NCBI GenBank assembly: GCA_002361735.1
Contig: DETS01000031.1
Location: forward strand, 15,989 to 79,988
Direction: 5' to 3'
Length of the DNA: 64,000 bases
Source of the DNA: Lachnospiraceae bacterium UBA3282
Lineage (GTDB): Bacteria > Bacillota > Clostridia > Lachnospirales > Lachnospiraceae
The notes under the pieces were generated by a model. The model searched no databases. It was not told the DNA's origin and saw nothing but the letters and a program-made list of their open reading frames with translations. A program made the translations under genes and the position numbers. Below are positions 26,659-34,228 of this stretch, piece after piece. Within the stretch, counting starts at the first letter, position 1. Every line of letters begins with the position of its first letter.

Positions 26659-27578
26659 CAAACTGCATGTATCCTTTCCGTGATCCCTGCGATCATATTC
26701 GACACATCCATGCCCTCCGCTCTCGCGCGGGCATTCAGCCGGATACGATGCTTCCACACATCGTCTATCACTGCCAAAACATCTTCCGGGACCACATACT
26801 CTCCGCCCCGCATCATCGCCATTGCCTTTGCCATCTTAAGCAGCGCGATGCTGCCGCGCGGACTGATCCCCAGCGCAATGCGGGGTTCCCTCCTCGTCTC
26901 CTCCGTCAGGTTGATGATATACTCATGGATCTTATCATCCACATACAGCTGCTCTGTCTGTGAGCGCAGCTCCATCAGACGTTCTATCGTCATCACGCTC
27001 CTGACCTGCTCAAGCCCCTGTCCCGCGCTTCCTTTGAGGATATCGATCGCCGCCGTATGAGAGGGGTAGCCCATACTCAAACAGATCATAAAGCGATCCA
27101 GCTGTGATTCCGGCAAAAGCTGTGTCCCCGACGAGCCAAAGGGGTTCTCTGTCGCGATGACCGTGAAAGGCACCGGCAACGGATAGGATACGCCGTCTAC
27201 CGTAACTCTTGCCTCTTCCATCACCTCCAGCAGCGCAGACTGCGTCTTTGAGGAAGTACGGTTTAATTCGTCCGCCAGAAAAAGATTGCTAAACACCGCG
27301 CCCTTTTTATACTCAAACGCTCCCGTCGCGCTGTTATACATGGTAAACCCGACGATATCGCTCGGAAGCACATCCGGCGTAAACTGCATCCTTTTATAAG
27401 AAAGTGCCATGGCTTTTCCCAGCGCCATCGCCAGTGTGGTCTTACCGACGCCCGGGATATCTTCCAGCAGCACATGCCCGCCCGCAAGGATGGCGGCAAG
27501 CGACTTGCGGATCACCCAGTCTTTTCCTTTTACGACTTTATTCACTTCGCTGACGATCTGTTCCAGTTCCTGATTCAT
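26658..27578 (-). CDS. MoxR-family AAA+ ATPase
   Basis: The 306-residue ATPase has Walker A (LEDIPGVGKTTLA), Walker B and arginine-finger region (NLFLADELNRTSSKTQSALLEVMEE), sensor 1 (VIATENPFGSSGTQLLPESQLDRF) and a C-terminal lid (ALGISPRGSIALLKMAKAMA), all diagnostic of MoxR. These ATPases work as chaperones for the DUF58 or VWA partner encoded beside them, here the fused protein that follows with overlapping stop and start. The start at 27578 is set by GGAGG five bases upstream; the ATG at 27590 is within that site. Confidence 0.93.
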   Translation of the reverse strand: MNQELEQIVSEVNKVVKGKDWVIRKSLAAILAGGHVLLEDIPGVGKTTLAMALGKAMALSYKRMQFTPDVLPSDIVGFTMYNSATGAFEYKKGAVFSNLFLADELNRTSSKTQSALLEVMEEARVTVDGVSYPLPVPFTVIATENPFGSSGTQLLPESQLDRFMICLSMGYPSHTAAIDILKGSAGQGLEQVRSVMTIERLMELRSQTEQLYVDDKIHEYIINLTEETRREPRIALGISPRGSIALLKMAKAMAMMRGGEYVVPEDVLAVIDDVWKHRIRLNARARAEGMDVSNMIAGITERIHAV

Positions 27579-27688
27579 GTTAACCTCCATGCCGAAGCTC
27601 TTTTTTCAAAGGCACGCGTCGGGAATATCAAAGTTTTCCGAAGGAATACTTTCCTCGACATGCGATTTCGCGTTTGAGCCAAAGCCGC

Positions 27689-28684
27689 CTACAAACGAAC
27701 GCGGTACCACAGATTCCGCCACAGCTCCCACTGGATTTTACAATAGGCAGGGAAATGTGAAAACGCAAAGCGCACCCGCCTTTTCCTCCCCTCCGAAGAA
27801 CAGACAAGGCGCAGCCCTGCCGCCGTTCCCTGCAGCCAGCTTTTTCCCAGTTTCTTTTTTACAAAAAAGACGGTCTTGATCAAAAAACCCGCCAGCAGAA
27901 AAGGAAGATTCAAAAGAATCTGTACAGGCGGCATATTCTTATAAACCAGATAAACACTGTTTCTGGCGGAGAGCTTTACCTTAAAGGCATTGTGGCGTGA
28001 CCCCGAGACGCCGCTTCCCGCATGGCGCACCACCGCCTCCGGCACATAGAGATTGCGATAACCGTGTATCCCGGCACGGTATCCGATATCCACATCCTCC
28101 AGATACGCGAAATGATTCTCGTCCAGCAGACCGATTTTTTCAAGGATGCTCCTGCGGTAAATGCAGGCACCGCCGCAGGCGGAAAAAATCCGTCTCGGCT
28201 TATCATACTTTTCCCGCTGTTTATCCTTCCCTGCGGCAAACGCCCAGCCCAGCGCGCAGTAATAGTCCCCCGCATCGTCGATCCGCTCCGGATGGTAGAG
28301 ATTTACCATCCGCGCGGCCGCGGAAAAGGCTTTGGGATCCCGATCGAGCGCCATTTCCAACGCACGGACAAAGCCGGGCTCCGCAACCGTGTCATTATTT
28401 AATAAAATAACATACGTTGTTTTATCTTTTTCACTCTCCTGAATGCCTGCATTTACCGCCACACAGAAACCGTAGTTTTTCTCCATTGACAGCAGACGGA
28501 CAGAGGGAAACTTCTCCTGTACCAGTTCTCTGCTCCCGTCCGTCGAGCCATTATCCACCACGATCACCCCGGCAGGCTCCCCTGCCAGCGAGGTCAGGCA
28601 GTTCTCGATATATTTCATCCCATTATAGTTGGGAATGATGATTGTCGAGCGGATTTTGCCGTCCGTCTTTTTTTCCTGCGGCAT
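27689..28684 (-). CDS. family 2 glycosyltransferase, WbbL-type
   Basis: The 331-residue protein shows STIIIPNYNGMKYIENCL, VIVVDNGSTDGSRELV, YVILLNNDTVAEPGF (metal-binding NND), CGGACIYRRSILEKIGLLDENHFAYLEDVDIGYRA and a C-terminal membrane-associated helix pair. This combination is typical of rhamnosyltransferases such as WbbL that act on lipid-linked glycans at the cytoplasmic face. The start at 28684 follows GGGAGG and overlaps the end of the previous gene's context by a 12-bp gap. The neighbouring rfb genes make dTDP-rhamnose precursors plausible as donor. Confidence 0.85.
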   Translation of the reverse strand: MPQEKKTDGKIRSTIIIPNYNGMKYIENCLTSLAGEPAGVIVVDNGSTDGSRELVQEKFPSVRLLSMEKNYGFCVAVNAGIQESEKDKTTYVILLNNDTVAEPGFVRALEMALDRDPKAFSAAARMVNLYHPERIDDAGDYYCALGWAFAAGKDKQREKYDKPRRIFSACGGACIYRRSILEKIGLLDENHFAYLEDVDIGYRAGIHGYRNLYVPEAVVRHAGSGVSGSRHNAFKVKLSARNSVYLVYKNMPPVQILLNLPFLLAGFLIKTVFFVKKKLGKSWLQGTAAGLRLVCSSEGRKRRVRFAFSHFPAYCKIQWELWRNLWYRVRL

Positions 28685-28695
28685 AATGACCTCCC

Positions 28696-30117
28696 TCATA
28701 TGCGAATCGTAATCCCCGGATCCCAAACGACAAGATATCCTTTCCGCCGCACCGCCTCACCCAGCGCCATGCTCAGCTTCCGATACCCCGCCTCGTCACA
28801 GGTCAGCCCCGACATGTCCGCAATGCGGATTTTCTTTTTCTCCCGCCCCGTTTTTACCTGAATACACTTTTCCCGATAGGGCAGCCCCGTAACTTCATAA
28901 TATAACGGTTGTAATTCTTTCCGCAGTCTCATACAGCGGATGTCAACTGCCGCACAATCCCGGCGCAGCACGGCGAGATGTGTGCTCCCTCCCGTAAACC
29001 GTGCGGGCAGCCCCTCGTACAGACACTGCCCTTCCTCATCATAAGCACCCGCAAAAATACATCCCTTTCCGTCAAGGATCCGTCCGCCCACCATGCCAGC
29101 GTCCCGTCTTTCCTCCAACAGATCCTTCTCGTAGACAATGCGGTAAAATCCCAGATGCAGACTGTGTTCCACCTGTACCCGCCAGTTCCTTCCGGCACAG
29201 AAGTCCTCAAGCGCCCGCCTTCCCGCCTCGTAAGCGTAAGTTTTGCTTCCCGTGTTCAATGCCGTGGAATCCCTGTGGGAACGCCAGTGATAGAGCACTT
29301 TCGGGATATGGCAGATGCGTATCGCCTGCGGAGTAAGAGCGTCCTCCTGCCAAAGACTGTCCACCACCCGCAGCACCAGATCGTAATCCTGCGCACCGTC
29401 ATAATCCGCCCGCAGTTTCAGACGCTTCATCAGCGATGCCTCCACCGCCAAAAAATGACAGATATAGTTGTTTGATAAAATTAAATCCAGATTAAATCCT
29501 TTCTTTTTATTAGGAAATACAAAGGTTTGCATGCCCTCGTCATACTTGTCCTCGTCAGAATACAGGAGCGCGGGAGTATTGCCCTCCCGTCTGCCCTTTT
29601 GTACGGCAAGCGCCATCTCATATAACGCATCAGGTGTTATGAAATCATCATGATCGAGGAGCGCAATGTAATCTCCCCCCGCCATGTCGATTCCCGCATT
29701 GGTGTTTTCGGCAATGCCCCTGTTCTCCGAAAGACGGCTATAGCGGATCCGCAGATCCCCTGTCTCATGAATGAGCTGCCGCACCGTGCGCTCTACGTCA
29801 CCGCCTGCGCTCGCATCCGCAATCACCAGTTCCCAACGGGCATAACTCTGCGCCTGCACGGAAGCGATCATCTCCCGCAGATATGTCTCCTTCGTCTCGT
29901 AAGCCGGCACCACAATGCTGAACAGACAGGAGGCATCCGCCGTCTCCTGCCGCTGCTTTTCCAATGTCTCCGCATCCGGGGCAAGGTAGCGGTAATCCGC
30001 CTTTTTCTCCTCCCGCACACGCTCCGCCGCCGCGTAAAACGTCCCCGCCAGCCCGTTCTTTTTCAGATAGTTTACGGTTTTTCTCACATTGTCGAGCCGC
30101 AGTATCCGATTTCCCAT
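28696..30117 (-). CDS. family 2 glycosyltransferase
   Basis: This 473-residue protein has a basic, helical N-terminus of about 60 residues, then a GT-A domain (FSIVVPAYETKETYLREMIASVQAQSYARWELVIADAS, DYIALLDHDDFITPDALYEMA with the DHDD metal motif, and LYSDEDKYDE) and a YICHFLAVEASLMKRL acceptor region. The last ~140 residues (from about 330) look like the start of a second, degenerate domain without a metal motif. It resembles the first GT domains of the two larger enzymes at 32-36.6 kb. GGAGACAATGTA precedes the ATG. Confidence 0.84.
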   Translation of the reverse strand: MGNRILRLDNVRKTVNYLKKNGLAGTFYAAAERVREEKKADYRYLAPDAETLEKQRQETADASCLFSIVVPAYETKETYLREMIASVQAQSYARWELVIADASAGGDVERTVRQLIHETGDLRIRYSRLSENRGIAENTNAGIDMAGGDYIALLDHDDFITPDALYEMALAVQKGRREGNTPALLYSDEDKYDEGMQTFVFPNKKKGFNLDLILSNNYICHFLAVEASLMKRLKLRADYDGAQDYDLVLRVVDSLWQEDALTPQAIRICHIPKVLYHWRSHRDSTALNTGSKTYAYEAGRRALEDFCAGRNWRVQVEHSLHLGFYRIVYEKDLLEERRDAGMVGGRILDGKGCIFAGAYDEEGQCLYEGLPARFTGGSTHLAVLRRDCAAVDIRCMRLRKELQPLYYEVTGLPYREKCIQVKTGREKKKIRIADMSGLTCDEAGYRKLSMALGEAVRRKGYLVVWDPGITIRI

Positions 30118-30136
30118 TACATTGTCTCCTAATTTT

Positions 30137-30179
30137 GAAAAGGACCGCCCCGCGCTTTTATGCCGGGGCGGTCCTTTTA
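30137..30179. terminator. Bidirectional terminator after pgm
   Basis: A 12-bp perfect GC-rich stem, AGGACCGCCCCG and CGGGGCGGTCCT, with an 11-base loop and AAAA/TTTT runs on both sides. It separates the phosphoglucomutase gene from the glycosyltransferase gene downstream. Confidence 0.9.
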
Positions 30180-30183
30180 TGCC

Positions 30184-31905
30184 TTAAATATTCTTCTTCA
30201 CTTCCTCAGTCAGACGATCCAGTCTCGCCTGCGCGTCCTCAAGGCTTGTGCCCTTCACACCCATGTAGAATTTGATCTTCGGCTCCGTACCGGAAGGTCT
30301 CGCACAGCACCAGGAATCTTCCGTCAGATCAAAGTAGAGAACGTTCGACTGCGGCAGTCCTGTCTTTCCTTTCGCTCCGGTCTCCAGATTCAGAGTCTCC
30401 CCTGTTTTATAATCCCTGAACTCCTTCACGGAAAGCTCCCCAAAGCTCTTGGGCGGATTCTGACGCAGTTTGTTCATCAGATCCTCGATCTCCTTCGCGC
30501 CCTCGACACCCTTCTTGGTGATGGAATACTGTCCCTCTTTATAATAACCGTATTTTTCATAGAGGTTGATCATCTGATCCCAGACGGTAATGCCCTGTTT
30601 CTTGCACCATGCCGCCATCTCGCACAGGCACATCACGGCAACGATCGCGTCCTTATCTCTCGCATGGGTGCCTGCCAGACAGCCGTAGCTCTCCTCTAAG
30701 CCGAACACATAGTTGTTGGAGCCGCTCTGCTCAAAGAGTTTGATCTGCTCGCCGATGAACTTAAAGCCTGTCAGCACTTCGATAAATCTGACCTTATAAT
30801 CCTCCGAGATCGCCCGTGCCATGTTGGTGGTCACGATCGTGGTCACCAGAGCGGGATTTTCAGGCATCTTGCCCACAGCCGTTCTCTCACGCAGGATATA
30901 CTCCGCAATCAGCATCCCGGACATATTCCCCGTGAAAGGCACATACTCGCCGGTCTTTGTATCAAGCGCATAGATACCGAGTCTGTCCGCATCGGGGTCG
31001 GTCGCCAGCACAATATCGGCTTTCTTCTCCTTCGCCAGTTTCAAAGCCAGCGTAAATGCCTTGGGATCTTCCGGGTTCGGATACTCTAAGGTCGTAAAGT
31101 TGGGATCGGGCATCTCCTGCTCAGGCACCACGTACACATTCTTGAAGCCCAGCTCCGAAAGGATGCGCCTGACCGGTACATTGCCCGTACCGTTGAACGG
31201 CGAGTAAACGATCTTCATATCCTCCGCCATCTCCTGTATCACTTCGGGATGGATGATCTGCTTCTTTAACTCAACCATGTACTTGTCGTCGATTTCCTTA
31301 CCGATCACCTCATAGAGCCCGGCTTTCTTTGCCTCCTCCTTATCCATGGTCTTTACGGTATGGTAATCGGTCACATTGTTGACTTCGGTAATGATTTCCT
31401 GATCCTTGGGTGCCGTCACCTGCGCGCCGTCCTCCCAATAACACTTGTAACCGTTGTACTCCGGCGGATTATGGCTTGCTGTGATCACGATACCGGAAAT
31501 ACAGCCAAGCTCTCTTAACGCAAAGGATAACTCAGGCGTAGGGCGAAGCGCATCGAACACATAAGCTTTGATGCCGTTCGCGGCAAGGCAGAGCGCCGCT
31601 TCATCCGCAAACTCGGGAGACATCCTTCTGGAATCGTAGGCGATCGCCACACCCTTTTTCTCACCGCCCTGTTTCTTTATGTAGTTGGCAAGTCCCTGCG
31701 TTGCCTTGCGCACCGTGTAGATGTTCATGCGGTTCGTGCCCGCACCGATCACGCCGCGCAGTCCGCCCGTACCGAATGCAAGCTCCTTGTAAAAGCGGTC
31801 CTCGATCTCCTTTTCGTCATTGCGGATTGCCAAAAGCTCCTGCTTGGTTGCCTCGTCAAAGTAAGAATCCTCCAGCCAAAACTGAAACTGCTCTTTGTAG
31901 CCCAT
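30184..31905 (-). CDS. pgm: phosphoglucomutase / phosphomannomutase
   Basis: The enzyme interconverts glucose 6-phosphate and glucose 1-phosphate, the precursor for RfbA and for UDP-glucose. At 573 residues it has the firmicute long form. Features are the catalytic phosphoserine Ser144 in TASHNPPEYNG, the metal-binding loop LATDPDADRLG, the sugar loop GLEESYGCLAG, and the phosphate-binding RPSGTEPKIKFY near the C-terminus. It has its own promoter and a strong terminator, so it is a separate unit inside the polysaccharide locus. GGAGGG precedes the ATG. Confidence 0.94.
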   Translation of the reverse strand: MGYKEQFQFWLEDSYFDEATKQELLAIRNDEKEIEDRFYKELAFGTGGLRGVIGAGTNRMNIYTVRKATQGLANYIKKQGGEKKGVAIAYDSRRMSPEFADEAALCLAANGIKAYVFDALRPTPELSFALRELGCISGIVITASHNPPEYNGYKCYWEDGAQVTAPKDQEIITEVNNVTDYHTVKTMDKEEAKKAGLYEVIGKEIDDKYMVELKKQIIHPEVIQEMAEDMKIVYSPFNGTGNVPVRRILSELGFKNVYVVPEQEMPDPNFTTLEYPNPEDPKAFTLALKLAKEKKADIVLATDPDADRLGIYALDTKTGEYVPFTGNMSGMLIAEYILRERTAVGKMPENPALVTTIVTTNMARAISEDYKVRFIEVLTGFKFIGEQIKLFEQSGSNNYVFGLEESYGCLAGTHARDKDAIVAVMCLCEMAAWCKKQGITVWDQMINLYEKYGYYKEGQYSITKKGVEGAKEIEDLMNKLRQNPPKSFGELSVKEFRDYKTGETLNLETGAKGKTGLPQSNVLYFDLTEDSWCCARPSGTEPKIKFYMGVKGTSLEDAQARLDRLTEEVKKNI

Positions 31906-31985
31906 TTTGAAACCCTCCTTATTATATTATAACATTTGTTATTAAATACTGATTTCCTCCTTTCGGATTCACTTCTTTATAAAAG

Positions 31986-32014
31986 ATTATAGTAAAAGCA
32001 GATGCTTCGGTCAA
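31986..32014 (-). promoter_or_regulatory. Promoter of pgm
   Basis: TTGACC (32009-32014) and TATAAT (31986-31991) on the minus strand, 17 bp apart. The leader holds two AAGGAGG-type sites, the second directly serving pgm, with TTATAATATAAT between them as a possible second -10. Confidence 0.75.
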
Positions 32015-32020
32015 GGTATT

Positions 32021-34069
32021 TCACGCTTCTGCCTGCTCTGTTTTATTCGCGGGAATTTTCAGCGCGAAGTCACTCCGATCCAACGAAAAATTGGGATTAT
32101 AGTAGGGATCCCCCTTCTCCAGAAGTGTCTTCCACCGCTTCCGAAACAGCTCTGATTCCTTTTCATAGCGCGCAGCATTCTGCCCGCTGCCGTCAGACCC
32201 TCTGGAGGCGGACTCATAATGATAGAGTTCCGCAAAGGGCGTAAACACATTCACAAATCCCGCCTTCCAGGCGCGGACGCAGAGATCGACATCGTTTAAG
32301 GAAACCGCAAACGCCTGCTCGAGACCTCCCAGTTTAACAAACAGCGCCTTTTTCATCATCAGGCAGGCGCCCGTCACCGCCATCACATTCTGCGCGTAAC
32401 AGAGTCTTCCCATATAACCCAGATTTTGACTTGCCACGCGATAATGGCTGTGCCCTGCCGTCCTGTGCGCGCCAAGCCCCAACACCACGCCCGCGTGCTG
32501 GATCGTCCTGTCCTCATAATACAGCTTTGCTCCCACAGCGCCCACATCCTTTCGCTGGGCATACATCAACATTTCTTCGATCCAATCCGGGGTAATGACC
32601 TGGGTATCGTTGTTCAAAAGAAGCACATATTCGCCCGTTGCCTGGGTGACACCCAGATTATTGATCCGCGAATAGTTAAAGTCCCCTTTGTAGGTGATGA
32701 CCCTGACCGCCGGATTTTCCTGTATTTTCTGATAATACGTAAAGATTTCTTCCGTCGTACTGTTGTTCTCCACCACGATGATCTCGATGTTGTCGTAAGT
32801 GCTGCGCTCGAGGATGGAGGTAATGCAGCGGCTCAAATCCTCCAGGTGGTCCCTGTTGGGAATGATAACGGACACCTTGGGATTGCCGAGGATCTCATAT
32901 TTGATCTGAAAAATGGTCTCAAACGCCTTGGTGGAGGAAATGGAAAAGTTCTTAAAGCCCTGCGCCTTCAAATGAGCCGCCACCGCTCCCTTTGCCGCCT
33001 CGATCGCGTAGGTCTTCGCGTTGATGTCGGAAGCTACGCTGCCCGCGTGAGACCTCCAGTAATACATCAGCTTCGGTATATGCACCACGCACTTTGCCCG
33101 GGCAGTGAGCCGCAGGATCATGTCATGGTCCTGACTGCCGTCAAATTCGGAGCGGAACAGCTCCGTTCCGTCCAGAAGACGTCTGGCAAAGGCGCTGAAA
33201 TGACAGATATAATTGTTTGCCCGCAGATTATCCGGCGCAAAATCCGGCTTGAAATGCAGGGTGATCATATCGTCGATGGTGCCGCTCCCCTTAAAGGTCG
33301 CCTCATCACAGTAAATATAGTCCGCCCCCTGTTCACAGATTGCCTTCGCATATTCGTAAAGGACGCTGGGATGCAGCACGTCGTCGTGATCGAACAGGGC
33401 AATGTAATTTCCCGAAGACATGGCGAGGCAGGCGTTCGTATTACCGGAGATCCCCTCATTTTTCGGCAGTTTCTTATAGAGGATGCGGCAGTACAGACTG
33501 CTGCTGGGACGCAGATAGAGCTTATCGTGCTCCATATATTCCTTACAGATCTGCTCCACATAGGCATGTTCCTCATCCGAACCGTCCGCCAGACACAGCT
33601 CCCAGTTTTCATATGTCTGATCCGTCACGGACTCGATCGCCTGACGCAGAAAATCCTCCGGCGTATTGTAAAGGGGCATGAGGATGCTGAATTTCACATC
33701 TTTATCAAATTTAGTCAGCCGCTGTCTCGCCGCTTCCTCCAAATTCGGGAAACTGGCGGTTCCGTGCTGCACCCTCGCCTTTTTCTCGATGGCCTTTGCA
33801 TTCAATTTTCTGAGGATTCCCTTAAGGCTGCCGTAATAACCAAGGCGCTCCTTCGTGCGCTGCACCTTATGCAAAAACGCACGCAGCGGTTTCGAGAGCC
33901 GCCACAGCAGACTGCCCTTGATTCTTTGCAGCTTCCCTGTCGCCTCCGCCTCGTTTCTCTCCGCCACCGCAAGCTTCTCCGAGAGCGCTCTGCCGCGCTT
34001 CTGCTCGCGCCTGTAAGCTTCTTTGTAGTAGCGGAGCGCTTCTGCTTCCGTCATGTCCTTTCTATCCAT
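32021..34069 (-). CDS. tandem-domain family 2 glycosyltransferase
   Basis: From the ATG at 34069 (AAAGGA eight bases upstream) the protein has about 682 residues. A helical, charged N-terminus (about 1-95) leads to a first GT-A domain (FSILMPLYNTPEDFL, YIALFDHDDVLHPSVLYEYAK) and a second GT-A domain (VSVIIPNRDHLEDLSRCI, YVLLLNNDTQVITPDWIEEML, GLEQAFAVSLNDVDLCVRAWKAGF). Both keep metal motifs, so the enzyme may add two sugars or build a disaccharide repeat. Such double glycosyltransferases are common in rhamnan-type polymer loci. The in-frame extension to 34228 is rejected because it runs through palindromic element B. Confidence 0.86.
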   Translation of the reverse strand: MDRKDMTEAEALRYYKEAYRREQKRGRALSEKLAVAERNEAEATGKLQRIKGSLLWRLSKPLRAFLHKVQRTKERLGYYGSLKGILRKLNAKAIEKKARVQHGTASFPNLEEAARQRLTKFDKDVKFSILMPLYNTPEDFLRQAIESVTDQTYENWELCLADGSDEEHAYVEQICKEYMEHDKLYLRPSSSLYCRILYKKLPKNEGISGNTNACLAMSSGNYIALFDHDDVLHPSVLYEYAKAICEQGADYIYCDEATFKGSGTIDDMITLHFKPDFAPDNLRANNYICHFSAFARRLLDGTELFRSEFDGSQDHDMILRLTARAKCVVHIPKLMYYWRSHAGSVASDINAKTYAIEAAKGAVAAHLKAQGFKNFSISSTKAFETIFQIKYEILGNPKVSVIIPNRDHLEDLSRCITSILERSTYDNIEIIVVENNSTTEEIFTYYQKIQENPAVRVITYKGDFNYSRINNLGVTQATGEYVLLLNNDTQVITPDWIEEMLMYAQRKDVGAVGAKLYYEDRTIQHAGVVLGLGAHRTAGHSHYRVASQNLGYMGRLCYAQNVMAVTGACLMMKKALFVKLGGLEQAFAVSLNDVDLCVRAWKAGFVNVFTPFAELYHYESASRGSDGSGQNAARYEKESELFRKRWKTLLEKGDPYYNPNFSLDRSDFALKIPANKTEQAEA

Positions 34070-34102
34070 ATGGAAAATCCTTTCTATCGCTGTTTGGCTG
34101 TT

Positions 34103-34221
34103 GGCACCTAGTTTGTAATTTTCCCCGCAAATCCCGGAGCACTGTTTGAGAACAGTAAATGCCACAGGCATTAACTGCACGAGTTTGCGGAGGGTTAAGG
34201 GGGAATTGCAAACTAGGTGCC
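34103..34221. repeat. Palindromic multi-stem element B between two glycosyltransferase genes
   Basis: The outer arms GGCACCTAGTTTG and CAAACTAGGTGCC are perfect, with AATT and a C/G tract continuing inward. CGCAAA/TTTGCG follows, and inside stand two hairpins, ACTGTT-TGAG-AACAGT and AATGCC-ACA-GGCATT. The core words CTGTTTGAG and CTGCACGAGTTT are shared with element A (5613-5727), whose outer stems are unrelated. It fills the gap between a stop codon at 34229 and a start at 34069 in one operon. Confidence 0.75.
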
Positions 34222-34228
34222 CTACCAT

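Noticed and set aside
27579..27688. Protein-like frame in the gap after the glycosyltransferase stop (SNAKSHVEESIPSENFDIP)
   Set aside because: It could be a frameshifted tail of the glycosyltransferase, but it has no start of its own and no support beyond an open frame of about 30 codons.
32426..34111. A 561-codon open frame on the plus strand
   Set aside because: Antisense shadow of the tandem-domain glycosyltransferase; no ribosome binding site and no recognisable domain.
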